A DNA stretch of 14,686 nt from assembly GCA_020059985.1 (NCBI GenBank), contig JAGVCI010000098.1, positions 1 to 14,686 on the forward strand. The letters run 5' to 3'. The notes beneath the pieces are model-generated. The model was not told where the DNA came from, did not search any database, and saw nothing but the letters and a program-made list of their open reading frames with translations. Origin of the DNA: Candidatus Peribacterales bacterium (GTDB lineage Bacteria; Patescibacteriota; Gracilibacteria; Peribacterales; Peribacteraceae). Made by a program: the position numbers and the translations under genes. Positions 1 through 7,103 of the stretch are shown here, one piece after another; positions within the stretch are counted from its first letter, which is position 1, and each line of letters opens with the position of its first letter.

Positions 1-986
1 GTGCACACGAGCTCGATCATGTTTACCGAGACGGCGAGAATGGAAACGCCGAGGATCATGGCGGGCCACGCGGAGATCTCCATAATTTTCTTCATGCGTT
101 CGATCGTGCGTTGTCTCCTGCTGTAGTCCGTAACCTTGCACTGGTTCGGGTCTTTCCCGAATGCTTCGTAGAGGTAGAAACCTCCACCGCCTATCGCGAC
201 GATACCAATCACTTTCTGCACCCAGACGTTAAATCCAATAAGGAGGAACACGTTGAGCCATGCCGCAATGAAAATGTAGTACACCGCGCCGCTCACGAGG
301 AGGAACGTTCCACCGATCACCCACACTTTGCGCATGTCATGTGTGTTGATGAGGAGCGTGAGGAGCGTAATCAGGACCCACATCGCGCAGGGGTTGAATC
401 CGTCGAGGAATCCAAGAAGAATAGAGAGAGCAGGTAGAGAGAGAAGAGTGAGATCCACTGGTCCGATGAACCAGAGATTGAGCGTGTACTTGCTCATGTC
501 CGCTTCGCAATCCTCGGTGCAGGTTCCTTCTGCTGTTTCGACATCCACCGTCGCAGAGCTCGCGAGGAATTCAGTGAATGGAAGACAGCCTTCATCAGTG
601 CCGTGACATTCGTCGTAGAGCTGCTTCAACTTCGCACCCGTTGTTTCGTCGGTGTCGTAGCCTTGGAGCACATGACCGTTGATCACGAGAGTCGGGACAC
701 CTTGGTTTAGCGCAGGTGCATGTTCCTGGAGCTGTTCAAAGAGAGTTTGCGTATCGAGCTGTGTGACCTCGTGATACTCCACTTCCCACTCCTGTGCATG
801 TGCGAATGCTTCGAATGCCGCGCAGTGTGGGCACCCGTCACGCACGAATGCGACAACATCTGCTCCGACAGTCGTGTCGTATCGCTCTTCCATCACCGGA
901 CCCTTCAGTGCCCGCTCTGGATAGAGCACCGAGAGGATGATGACTGGAACGAGAGCGAGGAAGAAAAAAGGGACGTAACGTTTCAT
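1..986 (-). CDS. Thioredoxin-like / CcdA-DsbD-type membrane fusion protein (partial)
   Basis: The frame opens with ATG at 986-984 and stays open to the window edge (328 codons seen), so the C-terminus is missing. Residues about 4-22 form a hydrophobic N-terminal anchor or signal. Residues about 40-125 are a thioredoxin/glutaredoxin-like domain with the redox motif CPHC at 52-55 and the cis-proline segment GVPT at 96-99. A linker with four more cysteines (127, 134, 156, 160) follows. From about 178 come several transmembrane helices. NPC at 198-200 and a second segment ending VNMIELVC at 321-328 match the paired cysteines of CcdA/DsbD transmembrane electron carriers. The likely role is moving thiol electrons across the membrane to or from exported proteins; which direction cannot be told. 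It is divergent from the gene at 1135 and has a good promoter just upstream. Family assignment is strong, exact function is inferred. Confidence 0.88.
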   Translation of the reverse strand, partial: MKRYVPFFFLALVPVIILSVLYPERALKGPVMEERYDTTVGADVVAFVRDGCPHCAAFEAFAHAQEWEVEYHEVTQLDTQTLFEQLQEHAPALNQGVPTLVINGHVLQGYDTDETTGAKLKQLYDECHGTDEGCLPFTEFLASSATVDVETAEGTCTEDCEADMSKYTLNLWFIGPVDLTLLSLPALSILLGFLDGFNPCAMWVLITLLTLLINTHDMRKVWVIGGTFLLVSGAVYYIFIAAWLNVFLLIGFNVWVQKVIGIVAIGGGGFYLYEAFGKDPNQCKVTDYSRRQRTIERMKKIMEISAWPAMILGVSILAVSVNMIELVC

Positions 987-1013
987 GGCGGAGGGAAGGG
1001 AAATTTTCCTACT

Positions 1014-1042
1014 ATTCTAGTTCATTTTGCGATTGCTGACAA
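1014..1042 (-). promoter_or_regulatory. Sigma70-type promoter of the thioredoxin/CcdA fusion gene
   Basis: Read on the minus strand, TTGTCA (1042-1037) and TAGAAT (1019-1014) are separated by exactly 17 bp, each matching consensus at 5 of 6 positions. The predicted start of transcription is about 20 bases before the ATG at 986, and no purine-rich Shine-Dalgarno is visible in that leader. Confidence 0.65.
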
Positions 1043-1098
1043 TGATCGCTCTCGCCCACAATTCGTATCGTTGACAGATGTACCATATATATTTTTAG

Positions 1099-1126
1099 TT
1101 GCAATTTCTCCCAATCGTTCTACTCT
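1099..1126 (+). promoter_or_regulatory. Weak putative promoter of the 165-residue unknown gene
   Basis: TTGCAA (1099-1104) and TACTCT (1121-1126) are spaced 16 bp apart, and the -10 box ends 8 bases before ATG 1135. The -10 is poor (3 of 6), but the distance to the start codon matches other genes in the window. A perfect TTGACA at 1071-1076 has no -10 at a usable distance. Confidence 0.3.
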
Positions 1127-1134
1127 GTGTGGCT

Positions 1135-1632
1135 ATGGCGATTCATCATATCGATGGCCAAGAGGTCGACCTCAAGAGATGGTTGGAAGAGCAAAAGAAG
1201 GCGGCAGAAGGATGGGACCAGCCGGATGAACGTTTCACTCCCGAGGACACGATCAGAGCATGGGCGACACTCTTCGCTGCATTCTCGCGTGATATGTGCG
1301 AAAAATTGAATGTGGATGTCGACACGTTCTTCGGCCAACTTCCGGATTTTGAAAATCGACTGGCTCCGCTCCTTGGGGAATTGAAATGGTATCTCAGCGA
1401 GCAACAGCAAAGAGATGTCGGCTACGAAGGGATTCGTCCGTATCTGAAAATCACTGCGCGAAATATTTTGGATGCAGGCACCAATAAATACGGAGCCCGT
1501 GTCGAAGTGTGGATTCCCAGTGTGACAAAGGATGGAGTGGATCAGAGTAATAGAAAGATGGTGTCTTTCTTCTTTGAAGCACCCGGTCAGGGAGAACCGA
1601 GGGAGGAGCCTGCACTGATTGGTGCCGCGTAG
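1135..1632 (+). CDS. Hypothetical protein, 165 residues
   Basis: I do not recognise this protein. It is mostly soluble and charged: a lysine/glutamate-rich helix near residues 10-27, a helical stretch about 35-90, and a possible beta segment near the C-terminus around a V-W-I-P motif and the following K-M-V-S-F-F-F. There is a single cysteine. An in-frame TTG at 1099 would add a short hydrophobic N-terminus, but neither start has a Shine-Dalgarno. I chose ATG 1135 because a weak -10-like box ends 8 bases upstream, the same spacing as elsewhere in the window. With the TTG start it would instead begin with a short signal-like segment, so export cannot be excluded. It stands between a divergent redox gene and a codirectional membrane-protein gene whose own -10 begins 25 bases after this stop. 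Confidence 0.65.
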   Translation: MAIHHIDGQEVDLKRWLEEQKKAAEGWDQPDERFTPEDTIRAWATLFAAFSRDMCEKLNVDVDTFFGQLPDFENRLAPLLGELKWYLSEQQQRDVGYEGIRPYLKITARNILDAGTNKYGARVEVWIPSVTKDGVDQSNRKMVSFFFEAPGQGEPREEPALIGAA

Positions 1633-1653
1633 ATGCTGCTAGAGGGGAGAATC

Positions 1654-1662
1654 TGCTACCAT
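1654..1662 (+). promoter_or_regulatory. Extended -10 promoter element before the six-helix membrane protein
   Basis: TGCTACCAT is an extended -10 (TGn plus TACCAT). It ends 8 bases before ATG 1671, so a transcript would begin at or within about 2 bases of the start codon. No convincing -35 is seen. The element favours ATG 1671 over the in-frame TTG at 1665. Confidence 0.45.
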
Positions 1663-1670
1663 CATTGGTA

Positions 1671-2285
1671 ATGTCTACCATCGAAACGGTTTTTGAGAAT
1701 ATGTTCGTTGTCGCGTGGTTCCACCTGACCACATCGTCTGCAGTGCAGATTTTTACATTGAGTTTTCTCGTCCTTATTTGCGGGATCGCGATTGCTGTGT
1801 GGCAGCATGCGGTGCACCTGAAATTTTTAGACTCGGTCTCCATCGATCGCATCGAGTTCGGGAACGTCCATCTTCCATCACTACGCGCCATCGTGGCATT
1901 CTTCCTCTGCTGTGTGGTGCTCCTCACTACTTCGCTCCTCACCATGTGGGGTGTTGGCCTCTTCGATCAGCCGTACGAGTGGCTGTACCTCGTGGTGCTC
2001 TTCGTTGTGATCGGCGCCGCGGGTGCTGTGCTCGAGCTTCGCTGGCACGGGACGCGTGACATCATGTTCGGTTTCCTTCTGGGCAGCACCATCGCGCTCT
2101 TGTCTCTGCTCCTCGTCCACGCCATTCCGCTCAACTATCCCATCTTGTCTGTCGCGCTGCTGGGGCTCCTCATCGCGTCCGGGTACCTCGCTTACCGTGT
2201 GCTCTTTTCGTCCTGGTCACGAAACGGCCAACTTGCGGCCGTCATTTCTTTCCTCACATGGCTCGCCGTATCCCTCATCGGATGA
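1671..2285 (+). CDS. Hypothetical six-helix integral membrane protein
   Basis: The product of 204 residues is strongly hydrophobic, with six likely transmembrane helices at about 25-45, 73-95, 104-123, 131-151, 155-178 and 186-204. Soluble segments are short; the largest (about 46-72) holds a charged loop after helix 1. No catalytic motif or known family signature is visible to me. The stop codon TGA overlaps the ATG of the prepilin gene in an ATGA junction (2282-2285), which implies coupled translation. A role in assembling, anchoring or exporting the neighbouring prepilin fusion is therefore plausible but is only inferred from context. It is not a recognisable prepilin peptidase: the paired aspartates expected of that family are not apparent. 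ATG 1671 was preferred over TTG 1665 because of the -10 box 8 bases upstream. Confidence 0.8.
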   Translation: MSTIETVFENMFVVAWFHLTTSSAVQIFTLSFLVLICGIAIAVWQHAVHLKFLDSVSIDRIEFGNVHLPSLRAIVAFFLCCVVLLTTSLLTMWGVGLFDQPYEWLYLVVLFVVIGAAGAVLELRWHGTRDIMFGFLLGSTIALLSLLLVHAIPLNYPILSVALLGLLIASGYLAYRVLFSSWSRNGQLAAVISFLTWLAVSLIG

Positions 2286-4549
2286 AGATCCAACCACCGG
2301 GATTCACCCTGATTGAGGTACTTATTGTGGTGGGTGTGATCGGTGTTATCTCGTCTGTGGTGATCGTGGCTATCAATCCTTCGAAACAACTCTGTGAATC
2401 CCGTGATGCGGAACGCAAAGTGCACGTGCGAGAACTGGGCAACGCGCTCTATCAACATCTGATCGGCGAGTGGCAAACGGCCAACACCGATATTCCTTTG
2501 GGTGAGGCGAATGCAATGCCTGTGTGTCGCGCCGGTATTACGGAGGATGAGACGTGCATCAATCTCGATTCACTCGTTCCCGAATATATCTCGCAGTTAC
2601 CGGTGGACCCCGAAGAGGTGAACGCCAATCACTCGGGGTACAGCGTCTACGTCGATGACCATCAGCGTGTGCAGGTGCTTTCGCTCCATGTCGGGCAGTG
2701 TCCGGAACCGGCGACAGAACTCGCAGTCGAAGGGGACGGTGACGGCGAAGGTGGTAACGATGGAGAAGAGGAGCAGGAACCCTGCATCCTCGGGGGATAC
2801 TCCGGCTTCGAATACGACGATCTCTGTTGGCTAATGGCCGATGCGTCGCAAGATTGTAGCGATCGCTGTGAGGAAACCGGTGAACCGTACCATACCGACA
2901 CGAGAGACGTCATCGGGTACGACGGAGAGACCGCCGAGTACGCGCAGTGCGAGGAAGTGCTTGATGGACTCGCGTCTGTTCTCGAGGAAGATCTCGGAAG
3001 TGGTACACCAACAAATGCGGGCGGTCCCGGTGGAACAGGATGCGTGTACAACGCCAATACCGATGCCCGCTTCGTCGACACCGCATCACCCACGAGCGCT
3101 GGTGCGAATCCGAACTCCGGGTATCGTAGAGTGTGCGGATGCGCGGAAGGAGGAGCAGAGGAGGGGCCGGTGGCGGGAACATCGGAGCTGCGCTTCGACT
3201 TCGGACAGACAGGATCACCTGTCTCAAATGGCTTCACGCAGGTGACGCGTTTCATGTGGTACAGTGCACCGACTGGGTATGGTTGGTCGGGCTCACTCCC
3301 GACATCCGATGGTGACATTTGGAACGGACCGACATCAGTGCTCCGCGATTACGTCAGTGGATCGACGACTCCGGGAACGTTCGTAGCGGATGTTACAAAT
3401 GGCGAGTACGACGTCACAGTTCATTACCAAGGAGATTCCTCGAATATGCATGTCACGATGGAAGGTATCGCAGTCGACACCGTCAACCACCAGCAGTATC
3501 AGTTCGATATCCGCACGTATCGTGTCACAGTGAATGATGGACAGTTCACTCTCGTTCTCCAAGATCTCGATTCGTGGAATAAAATCTGGAAGATCAGCGG
3601 TATCGAAATACTTCCGGCCGAGGACATCGACACGCCGCCTGCGCTCACGTCGCTTCAGGCGGACTTCGGTGATTACTCGTCTCCTGTCGCTAACGGGTAT
3701 GTGCAGATCGTACCGATCACGTTCTACACAGAGACGCAGCAGTATGGTTGGCTCGGCGGATCACCGACCAGCTTCGGAGATATCTGGAACGGACCGACGT
3801 CGGTGCTTCGCGATTACAATTATGGCGAGCTTCCCACGACCTTCGTCGCGGACGTGGAGAACGGCGAATACGACGTGACCGTTCACTACCAAGGTTCCAT
3901 CTCCAATATGCGCGTGATGATGGAAGGACTCGTCTTCGACACGGTGTCGCTTGTCAATTATCAGTACGACATTCGCAAATACCGTGTGACGGTGTCCGAC
4001 AATCAGTTCACACTCCTCCTCCAAGACCTCGATGCATCCAACAAAGCTTGGAAGATCGCGGGTATTCAGGTTCTTCCTGCAGAAAATAATCCAGAGCCAC
4101 CACCACTCACGTCATTTAAGGGAGACTTCGGACAATCAGGTTCACCTATCGCTACCGGGTACCAGCAGATTGTGATTCCCACAATCTATTCCGTTGAGCG
4201 ACAGTACGGGTGGTTGGGTGGCTCGGTGACTTCGGATGGAGATGTGTGGAACGGACCGTCCTCCATCCTCCGTGACTACGTCTACAGCGACACCCCGACA
4301 ACCTTCGTTGTCGACATGGCGAATGGAAACTACAACGTGACCGTGTACTACCAAGGGTCCGTCTCCAACATGCAGCTCACGATGGAAGGAGCGGTCGTGG
4401 ATACCGTGACACTCGGGAATCTGGTCTACGACACGCGGACGTATCCCGTGACGATCTCCGATACGCAGTTCACGCTGCTCATCCAAGACATCGATGCATT
4501 CAATAAAGCCTGGAAGATCACAGGCATCGACATCATTTCGGCGCCGTAA
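2282..4549 (+). CDS. Prepilin-like surface protein with Cys-rich domain and three galactose-binding-like repeats
   Basis: ATG 2282 gives a short leader MKIQPPG followed by FTLIEVL, the class III prepilin cleavage site: Gly7|Phe8, Glu at mature position 5, hydrophobic helix about 8-30. An in-frame ATG at 2258 would lengthen the leader and lie inside the upstream gene. Residues 31-138 resemble GspG-like pseudopilins: the NP after the helix, the RDAER segment, then LPVDP and a terminal Gly-Tyr strand. Residues 148-166 are an acidic Gly/Glu/Asp linker. Residues 168-288 hold eight cysteines (168, 182, 192, 196, 223, 254, 285, 287) in a domain I cannot name. Three tandem domains (about 303-450, 455-605, 609-755) share FDFG-like starts, YGW, WNGP and LQD(L/I)D motifs. 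They resemble the galactose-binding-like domain of the YxiM/agarase type. The likely role is a pilus-anchored or surface adhesin binding glycan, inferred from the domains. Confidence 0.85.
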   Translation: MKIQPPGFTLIEVLIVVGVIGVISSVVIVAINPSKQLCESRDAERKVHVRELGNALYQHLIGEWQTANTDIPLGEANAMPVCRAGITEDETCINLDSLVPEYISQLPVDPEEVNANHSGYSVYVDDHQRVQVLSLHVGQCPEPATELAVEGDGDGEGGNDGEEEQEPCILGGYSGFEYDDLCWLMADASQDCSDRCEETGEPYHTDTRDVIGYDGETAEYAQCEEVLDGLASVLEEDLGSGTPTNAGGPGGTGCVYNANTDARFVDTASPTSAGANPNSGYRRVCGCAEGGAEEGPVAGTSELRFDFGQTGSPVSNGFTQVTRFMWYSAPTGYGWSGSLPTSDGDIWNGPTSVLRDYVSGSTTPGTFVADVTNGEYDVTVHYQGDSSNMHVTMEGIAVDTVNHQQYQFDIRTYRVTVNDGQFTLVLQDLDSWNKIWKISGIEILPAEDIDTPPALTSLQADFGDYSSPVANGYVQIVPITFYTETQQYGWLGGSPTSFGDIWNGPTSVLRDYNYGELPTTFVADVENGEYDVTVHYQGSISNMRVMMEGLVFDTVSLVNYQYDIRKYRVTVSDNQFTLLLQDLDASNKAWKIAGIQVLPAENNPEPPPLTSFKGDFGQSGSPIATGYQQIVIPTIYSVERQYGWLGGSVTSDGDVWNGPSSILRDYVYSDTPTTFVVDMANGNYNVTVYYQGSVSNMQLTMEGAVVDTVTLGNLVYDTRTYPVTISDTQFTLLIQDIDAFNKAWKITGIDIISAP
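3188..4549 (+). repeat. Three tandem domain-length repeats inside the prepilin fusion gene
   Basis: Equivalent points, marked by the codons for WNGP, fall at 3320, 3785 and 4247, giving a period of 465 and then 462 bp. The three copies are clearly homologous at protein level but differ at many synonymous and some nonsynonymous sites, so they are old duplications kept by selection rather than a fresh expansion. Each repeat is joined to the next by a proline-rich hinge. Confidence 0.85.
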
Positions 4550-4582
4550 AACGCATTCGCGGGCCTGGTGAATGGAAACACC

Positions 4583-4610
4583 TTGACCGAAGTCGAATTT
4601 TGACTACAAT
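4583..4610 (+). promoter_or_regulatory. Promoter of purP
   Basis: TTGACC (4583-4588) and TACAAT (4605-4610) are spaced 16 bp, each 5 of 6 to consensus. The -10 box ends 12 bases before ATG 4623, leaving a leader of only about 5 bases and no room for a Shine-Dalgarno. Confidence 0.65.
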
Positions 4611-4622
4611 CACCGAAATACC

Positions 4623-5678
4623 ATGGCGAAAGCGAAACCCATCTTGTCGGCCTCCACTAATCCTAAGGACTTCGTCATCGCGACGATCGGGAGTCATTCC
4701 GCGCTGCAGATCCTCAAAGGTGCGCGCGACGAGGGCATGCGCAATCTCGTCATCTGCAAGAAGGGGAGTGAGCGTCCGTATCAGTCCTACGGTGTCGCTG
4801 ACGAAATGATTGTGGTGGATGAGTGGGAAAACTGGAACGAAAAGATCGAAGAGGAACTCATCAAGAGAAACGCGATCATCATTCCGCATGGATCATTCAT
4901 CGCGTACATCGGACATGAGCGCGTGAAGAAGATGAACGTGATGTACTACGGAACAAAAGACGTCCTCGAGTGGGAGTCCGACAGAAAGAAAGAGCGTGTG
5001 TGGCTCGAGAAAGCAGGACTGAAACTCCCGCGTGTCTACGACACACCGGAAGACATCGAGAAGCCGGTGATCGTGAAGTTCCACGGAGCAGGCGGAGGGT
5101 TCGGCTACTTCATCGCGAAGACTGCCGAGCAGTTCCATGAGGTGAAAGACCGCAAATATCCGCACGAGAACGATTTCGTGCTCCAGGAATACGTCGTCGG
5201 AGTGCCGCTCTATATCCATTACTTCTACTCGCCCGTTACCGGAGAGCTGGAGATCCTCAGCTTCGACAAACGCTACGAGAGTAATGCTGACTCCATCGGT
5301 CGCATCCGCGCCGAGGATCAGTTGGCCGCGAACATTCACACGAGTTACACCATCGTCGGCAATATTCCGGTGGTCGTTCGCGAATCGCTCCTCCCGGAAA
5401 TGTTCGAAATGGGAGACCGTGTGGTGGAGACGAGCCGAGAGGTCTGTGGAGGCAAAGGACTCTTCGGTCCCTTCTGCCTGGAGACGATCATCACGCGCAA
5501 GTTGGAGATCTTCGTCTTCGAAATCTCCGCTCGTATCGTCGCCGGAACGAATCCGTTCATCGAAGGATCGCCGTACACGGCACTCAAATACGATGTGCCG
5601 ATGAGCACAGGACGCCGCATCGCGCGTGATATCAAACAGGCGATTGAACAGGGAAGACTTGAAGACGTTTTGGGTTAG
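4623..5678 (+). CDS. purP: PurP: 5-formaminoimidazole-4-carboxamide ribonucleotide synthetase (formate-dependent)
   Basis: The 351-residue product matches archaeal PurP along its whole length. PurP is an ATP-grasp enzyme that uses ATP and formate to convert AICAR to FAICAR, the step before IMP cyclisation. Visible family signatures are GSHSAL at 23-28, PHGSF at 88-92, a glycine-rich ATP-grasp loop at 155-163, the YFYSP segment at 200-204, the GNIPVVVRESLLP segment at 246-258, and FEISAR plus GTN at 299-310. All key segments I recall from the methanogen enzyme are kept, so activity is likely. It has its own promoter and lies 69 bases upstream of a divergent paralogue. No other purine gene is in the window, so whether it serves de novo synthesis or salvage of AICAR is open. 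PurP is best known from archaea, which makes its presence here notable. Confidence 0.9.
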   Translation: MAKAKPILSASTNPKDFVIATIGSHSALQILKGARDEGMRNLVICKKGSERPYQSYGVADEMIVVDEWENWNEKIEEELIKRNAIIIPHGSFIAYIGHERVKKMNVMYYGTKDVLEWESDRKKERVWLEKAGLKLPRVYDTPEDIEKPVIVKFHGAGGGFGYFIAKTAEQFHEVKDRKYPHENDFVLQEYVVGVPLYIHYFYSPVTGELEILSFDKRYESNADSIGRIRAEDQLAANIHTSYTIVGNIPVVVRESLLPEMFEMGDRVVETSREVCGGKGLFGPFCLETIITRKLEIFVFEISARIVAGTNPFIEGSPYTALKYDVPMSTGRRIARDIKQAIEQGRLEDVLG

Positions 5679-5734
5679 GGTTGGGGTGAGGGGGCGGGTA
5701 TCTGATTTTTCATTTTCCATTTTCAATTTTCCAT

Positions 5735-5740
5735 TACACT
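5735..5740 (+). promoter_or_regulatory. -10 box of the second PurP-family gene, in a T-rich spacer
   Basis: TACACT (4 of 6) ends 7 bases before ATG 5748, predicting a leaderless message. The spacer upstream (about 5705-5735) is a T-rich run of imperfect CATTTTC-like units with no strong -35. The unusual base composition against GC-rich flanking genes suggests a promoter rather than read-through alone. Confidence 0.4.
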
Positions 5741-5747
5741 CCTCTCA

Positions 5748-6881
5748 ATGGATCCCAAAAAACTCCTCCAGGGCTACGATCTTGAAAACCTCACGGTAGG
5801 AGTGCTTGGGGGACACAGCGCCCTCGATGTCACACACGGCGCGAAGCAGTTTGCGTTCCAGACCGTCTGTGTCGCGCGGAAGGGCAGAGAGAAAACCTAC
5901 CAAAAGTATTACAAAGTGCGTGATGAGCGAGGCTGCATTGACGAGGTGATCGTCGTTCCCGAATTCAGTGACATCTTAAAGAAAGATATTCAGAAGAAGC
6001 TCCGGGCGATGAACACGATCTTCATCCACAACCGCTACTTCTGGGTGTACTTCGATGATTTTTCGAAGGTAGAGAATGATTTCCAGGTTCCGATCTTCGG
6101 TTCACGCACACTTCTGAAGCTGGAAGAGCGTGATCAGAAATACAATCAGTATCATCTGCTCGCAGATGCGGGCATTCGCACACCTAAACTCTTCAAGAAG
6201 GCGAGCGACATCGATCGGCCGGTCCTCGTGAAGGCGAGTGAGAAGAAAAGAGGATACGAGCGAGCGTTCTTCGTCGTCGGAAGCAAAGAGGAATACGAAG
6301 CCGAAGGATCTAGACTAGAGAAGAAAGGGAAAGTATCCGCAGATTGGCGCCGCGCGACGATCGAAGAGTTCATTGTCGGTGCTCCCGTGAATTTCAATTT
6401 CTTCTATTCGCCGCTCACGAAAGAATTGGAACTTCTCGGAACGGACACTCGCCGACAAACCAACTTAGATGGCTTCCTCCGGATGACGGCACCAGATCAA
6501 TCGAGAGCGCTCGAGCAGATCGACCTCAAGATGATTGAGACCGGGCACATCGCGTGCACCGTGAAGGAATCCATCCTCGAGAAGGCCTTCGACTTGGGCG
6601 AGAAGTTTGTGAAGGCGACGCAGAAAATTCCGAAGAGTTTGGACCCGTCCGGTAAAGGCATCATCGGACCGTTCGCTCTGCAAGGCGCAGTCGTCGCGGA
6701 GGAGGGGAAGGAGGACATCGTCATCTTCGACGTGTCACTGCGGATCCCTGGTTCCCCGGGCACCGCGGCAACCCCGTATAGCGGGTATCTCTACGGAAAA
6801 TCCATGAGCGTGGGCGAACGCGTGGGTCTCGAGATCTTCCGTGCGAAAGAAGAGAATCGACTAGCGGAGATAGTGACCTGA
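5748..6881 (+). CDS. PurP-family paralogue with divergent active-site motifs
   Basis: The 377-residue product is collinear with the upstream PurP: GGHSAL at 21-26, a matching NFFYSP segment at 217-222, KESILEKAFDLGEKF at 273-287 and GPFALQ at 307-312. Two sites differ sharply. The PHGSF of PurP is replaced by IHNRYF at 93-98, and the glycine-rich loop is replaced by a charged Ser-Glu-Lys-Lys-Arg segment at about 164-168. The end of the domain also changes, from FEISAR..GTN to FDVSLRIPG at 327-335. This matches my recollection of a second PurP-like group that accompanies PurP in many archaea. It may be a partner subunit, or a ligase with another substrate; calling it PurP by function would be unsafe. 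It follows purP by 69 bases in the same direction and has a possible promoter of its own. Confidence 0.85.
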   Translation: MDPKKLLQGYDLENLTVGVLGGHSALDVTHGAKQFAFQTVCVARKGREKTYQKYYKVRDERGCIDEVIVVPEFSDILKKDIQKKLRAMNTIFIHNRYFWVYFDDFSKVENDFQVPIFGSRTLLKLEERDQKYNQYHLLADAGIRTPKLFKKASDIDRPVLVKASEKKRGYERAFFVVGSKEEYEAEGSRLEKKGKVSADWRRATIEEFIVGAPVNFNFFYSPLTKELELLGTDTRRQTNLDGFLRMTAPDQSRALEQIDLKMIETGHIACTVKESILEKAFDLGEKFVKATQKIPKSLDPSGKGIIGPFALQGAVVAEEGKEDIVIFDVSLRIPGSPGTAATPYSGYLYGKSMSVGERVGLEIFRAKEENRLAEIVT

Positions 6882-6899
6882 CGTAATACTAGGTTTAGT

Positions 6900-6938
6900 G
6901 GGGCTGCCCCGCACCAGTCACTCCGTTCCGGTGCAGGG
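6900..6938 (+). terminator. Pair of short stem-loops after the PurP pair (possible terminator)
   Basis: GGGG(CTG)CCCC at 6900-6910 can fold alone. Alternatively CCC plus GCACC (6908-6915) pairs with GGTGC and GGG (6930-6938) around a 14-base loop with one bulged A. A T-run is only found at about 6956-6961, too far for a textbook intrinsic terminator, so this is tentative. Confidence 0.3.
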
Positions 6939-6969
6939 CGAGCACCTCAGTCGTTCTTTTTGCACTTAC

Positions 6970-6975
6970 TATAAT
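6970..6975 (+). promoter_or_regulatory. -10 box of tRNA-Ala
   Basis: A perfect TATAAT ends 12 bases before the mature tRNA 5' end at 6988, so the precursor leader would be about 6 bases. No good -35 is seen at 16-18 bp upstream. Confidence 0.5.
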
Positions 6976-6987
6976 GTTGCTATTCGT

Positions 6988-7064
6988 GGGGCTGTAGCTC
7001 AGTTGGCTAGAGCATCTGCTTTGCAAGCAGAGGGTCAGGGGTTCGACTCCCCTCAGCTCCACCA
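6988..7064 (+). tRNA. tRNA-Ala (anticodon TGC), CCA encoded
   Basis: A complete cloverleaf can be folded. The acceptor stem GGGGCTG pairs with CAGCTCC and includes the G3:U70 wobble that identifies alanine tRNA. The D-stem is GCTC/GAGC. The anticodon stem is TCTGC/GCAGA around the loop TTTGCAA, with anticodon TGC at 7022-7024. The T-arm is AGGGG-TTCGACT-CCCCT. The discriminator A at 7061 is followed by a genomically encoded CCA (7062-7064). It decodes GCN codons of alanine. Confidence 0.97.
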
Positions 7065-7076
7065 AATTGACAATTT
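7064..7076 (+). repeat. Left copy of AT-rich palindromic repeat at the tRNA 3' end
   Basis: AAATTGACAATTT is a palindrome with a central A, starting on the last base of the tRNA CCA. A near-copy, AAATTGTCAAATTT, lies at 7849-7862 on the other side of the AT-rich orphan gene. The two differ by the central base and one inserted A. Confidence 0.5.
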
Positions 7077-7103
7077 AAATAAATAAATTAAAGAACCTTA
7101 TTT

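Noticed and set aside
1071..1076. Perfect TTGACA as -35 of the 1135 gene
   Set aside because: No acceptable -10 box lies 16-18 bp downstream; the TATATATT stretch is only 9-12 bp away.
2258..2281. Upstream ATG 2258 as the prepilin start
   Set aside because: It would give a 15-residue leader wholly within the upstream gene; ATG 2282 gives a typical 7-residue leader and an ATGA junction.
3188..4549. Repeats considered as a CRISPR array or satellite
   Set aside because: The period is about 465 bp and the units are coding protein domains with diverged sequence, with no short repeat-spacer pattern.
4893..5726. Long open frame on the minus strand antisense to purP
   Set aside because: The purP reading shows continuous family conservation; the antisense product is rich in low-information residues and has no supporting start signal.
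7067..7072. TTGACA after the tRNA as a plus-strand promoter
   Set aside because: There is no plus-strand gene downstream until past the orphan gene, and no good -10; it is better explained as part of the flanking repeat.
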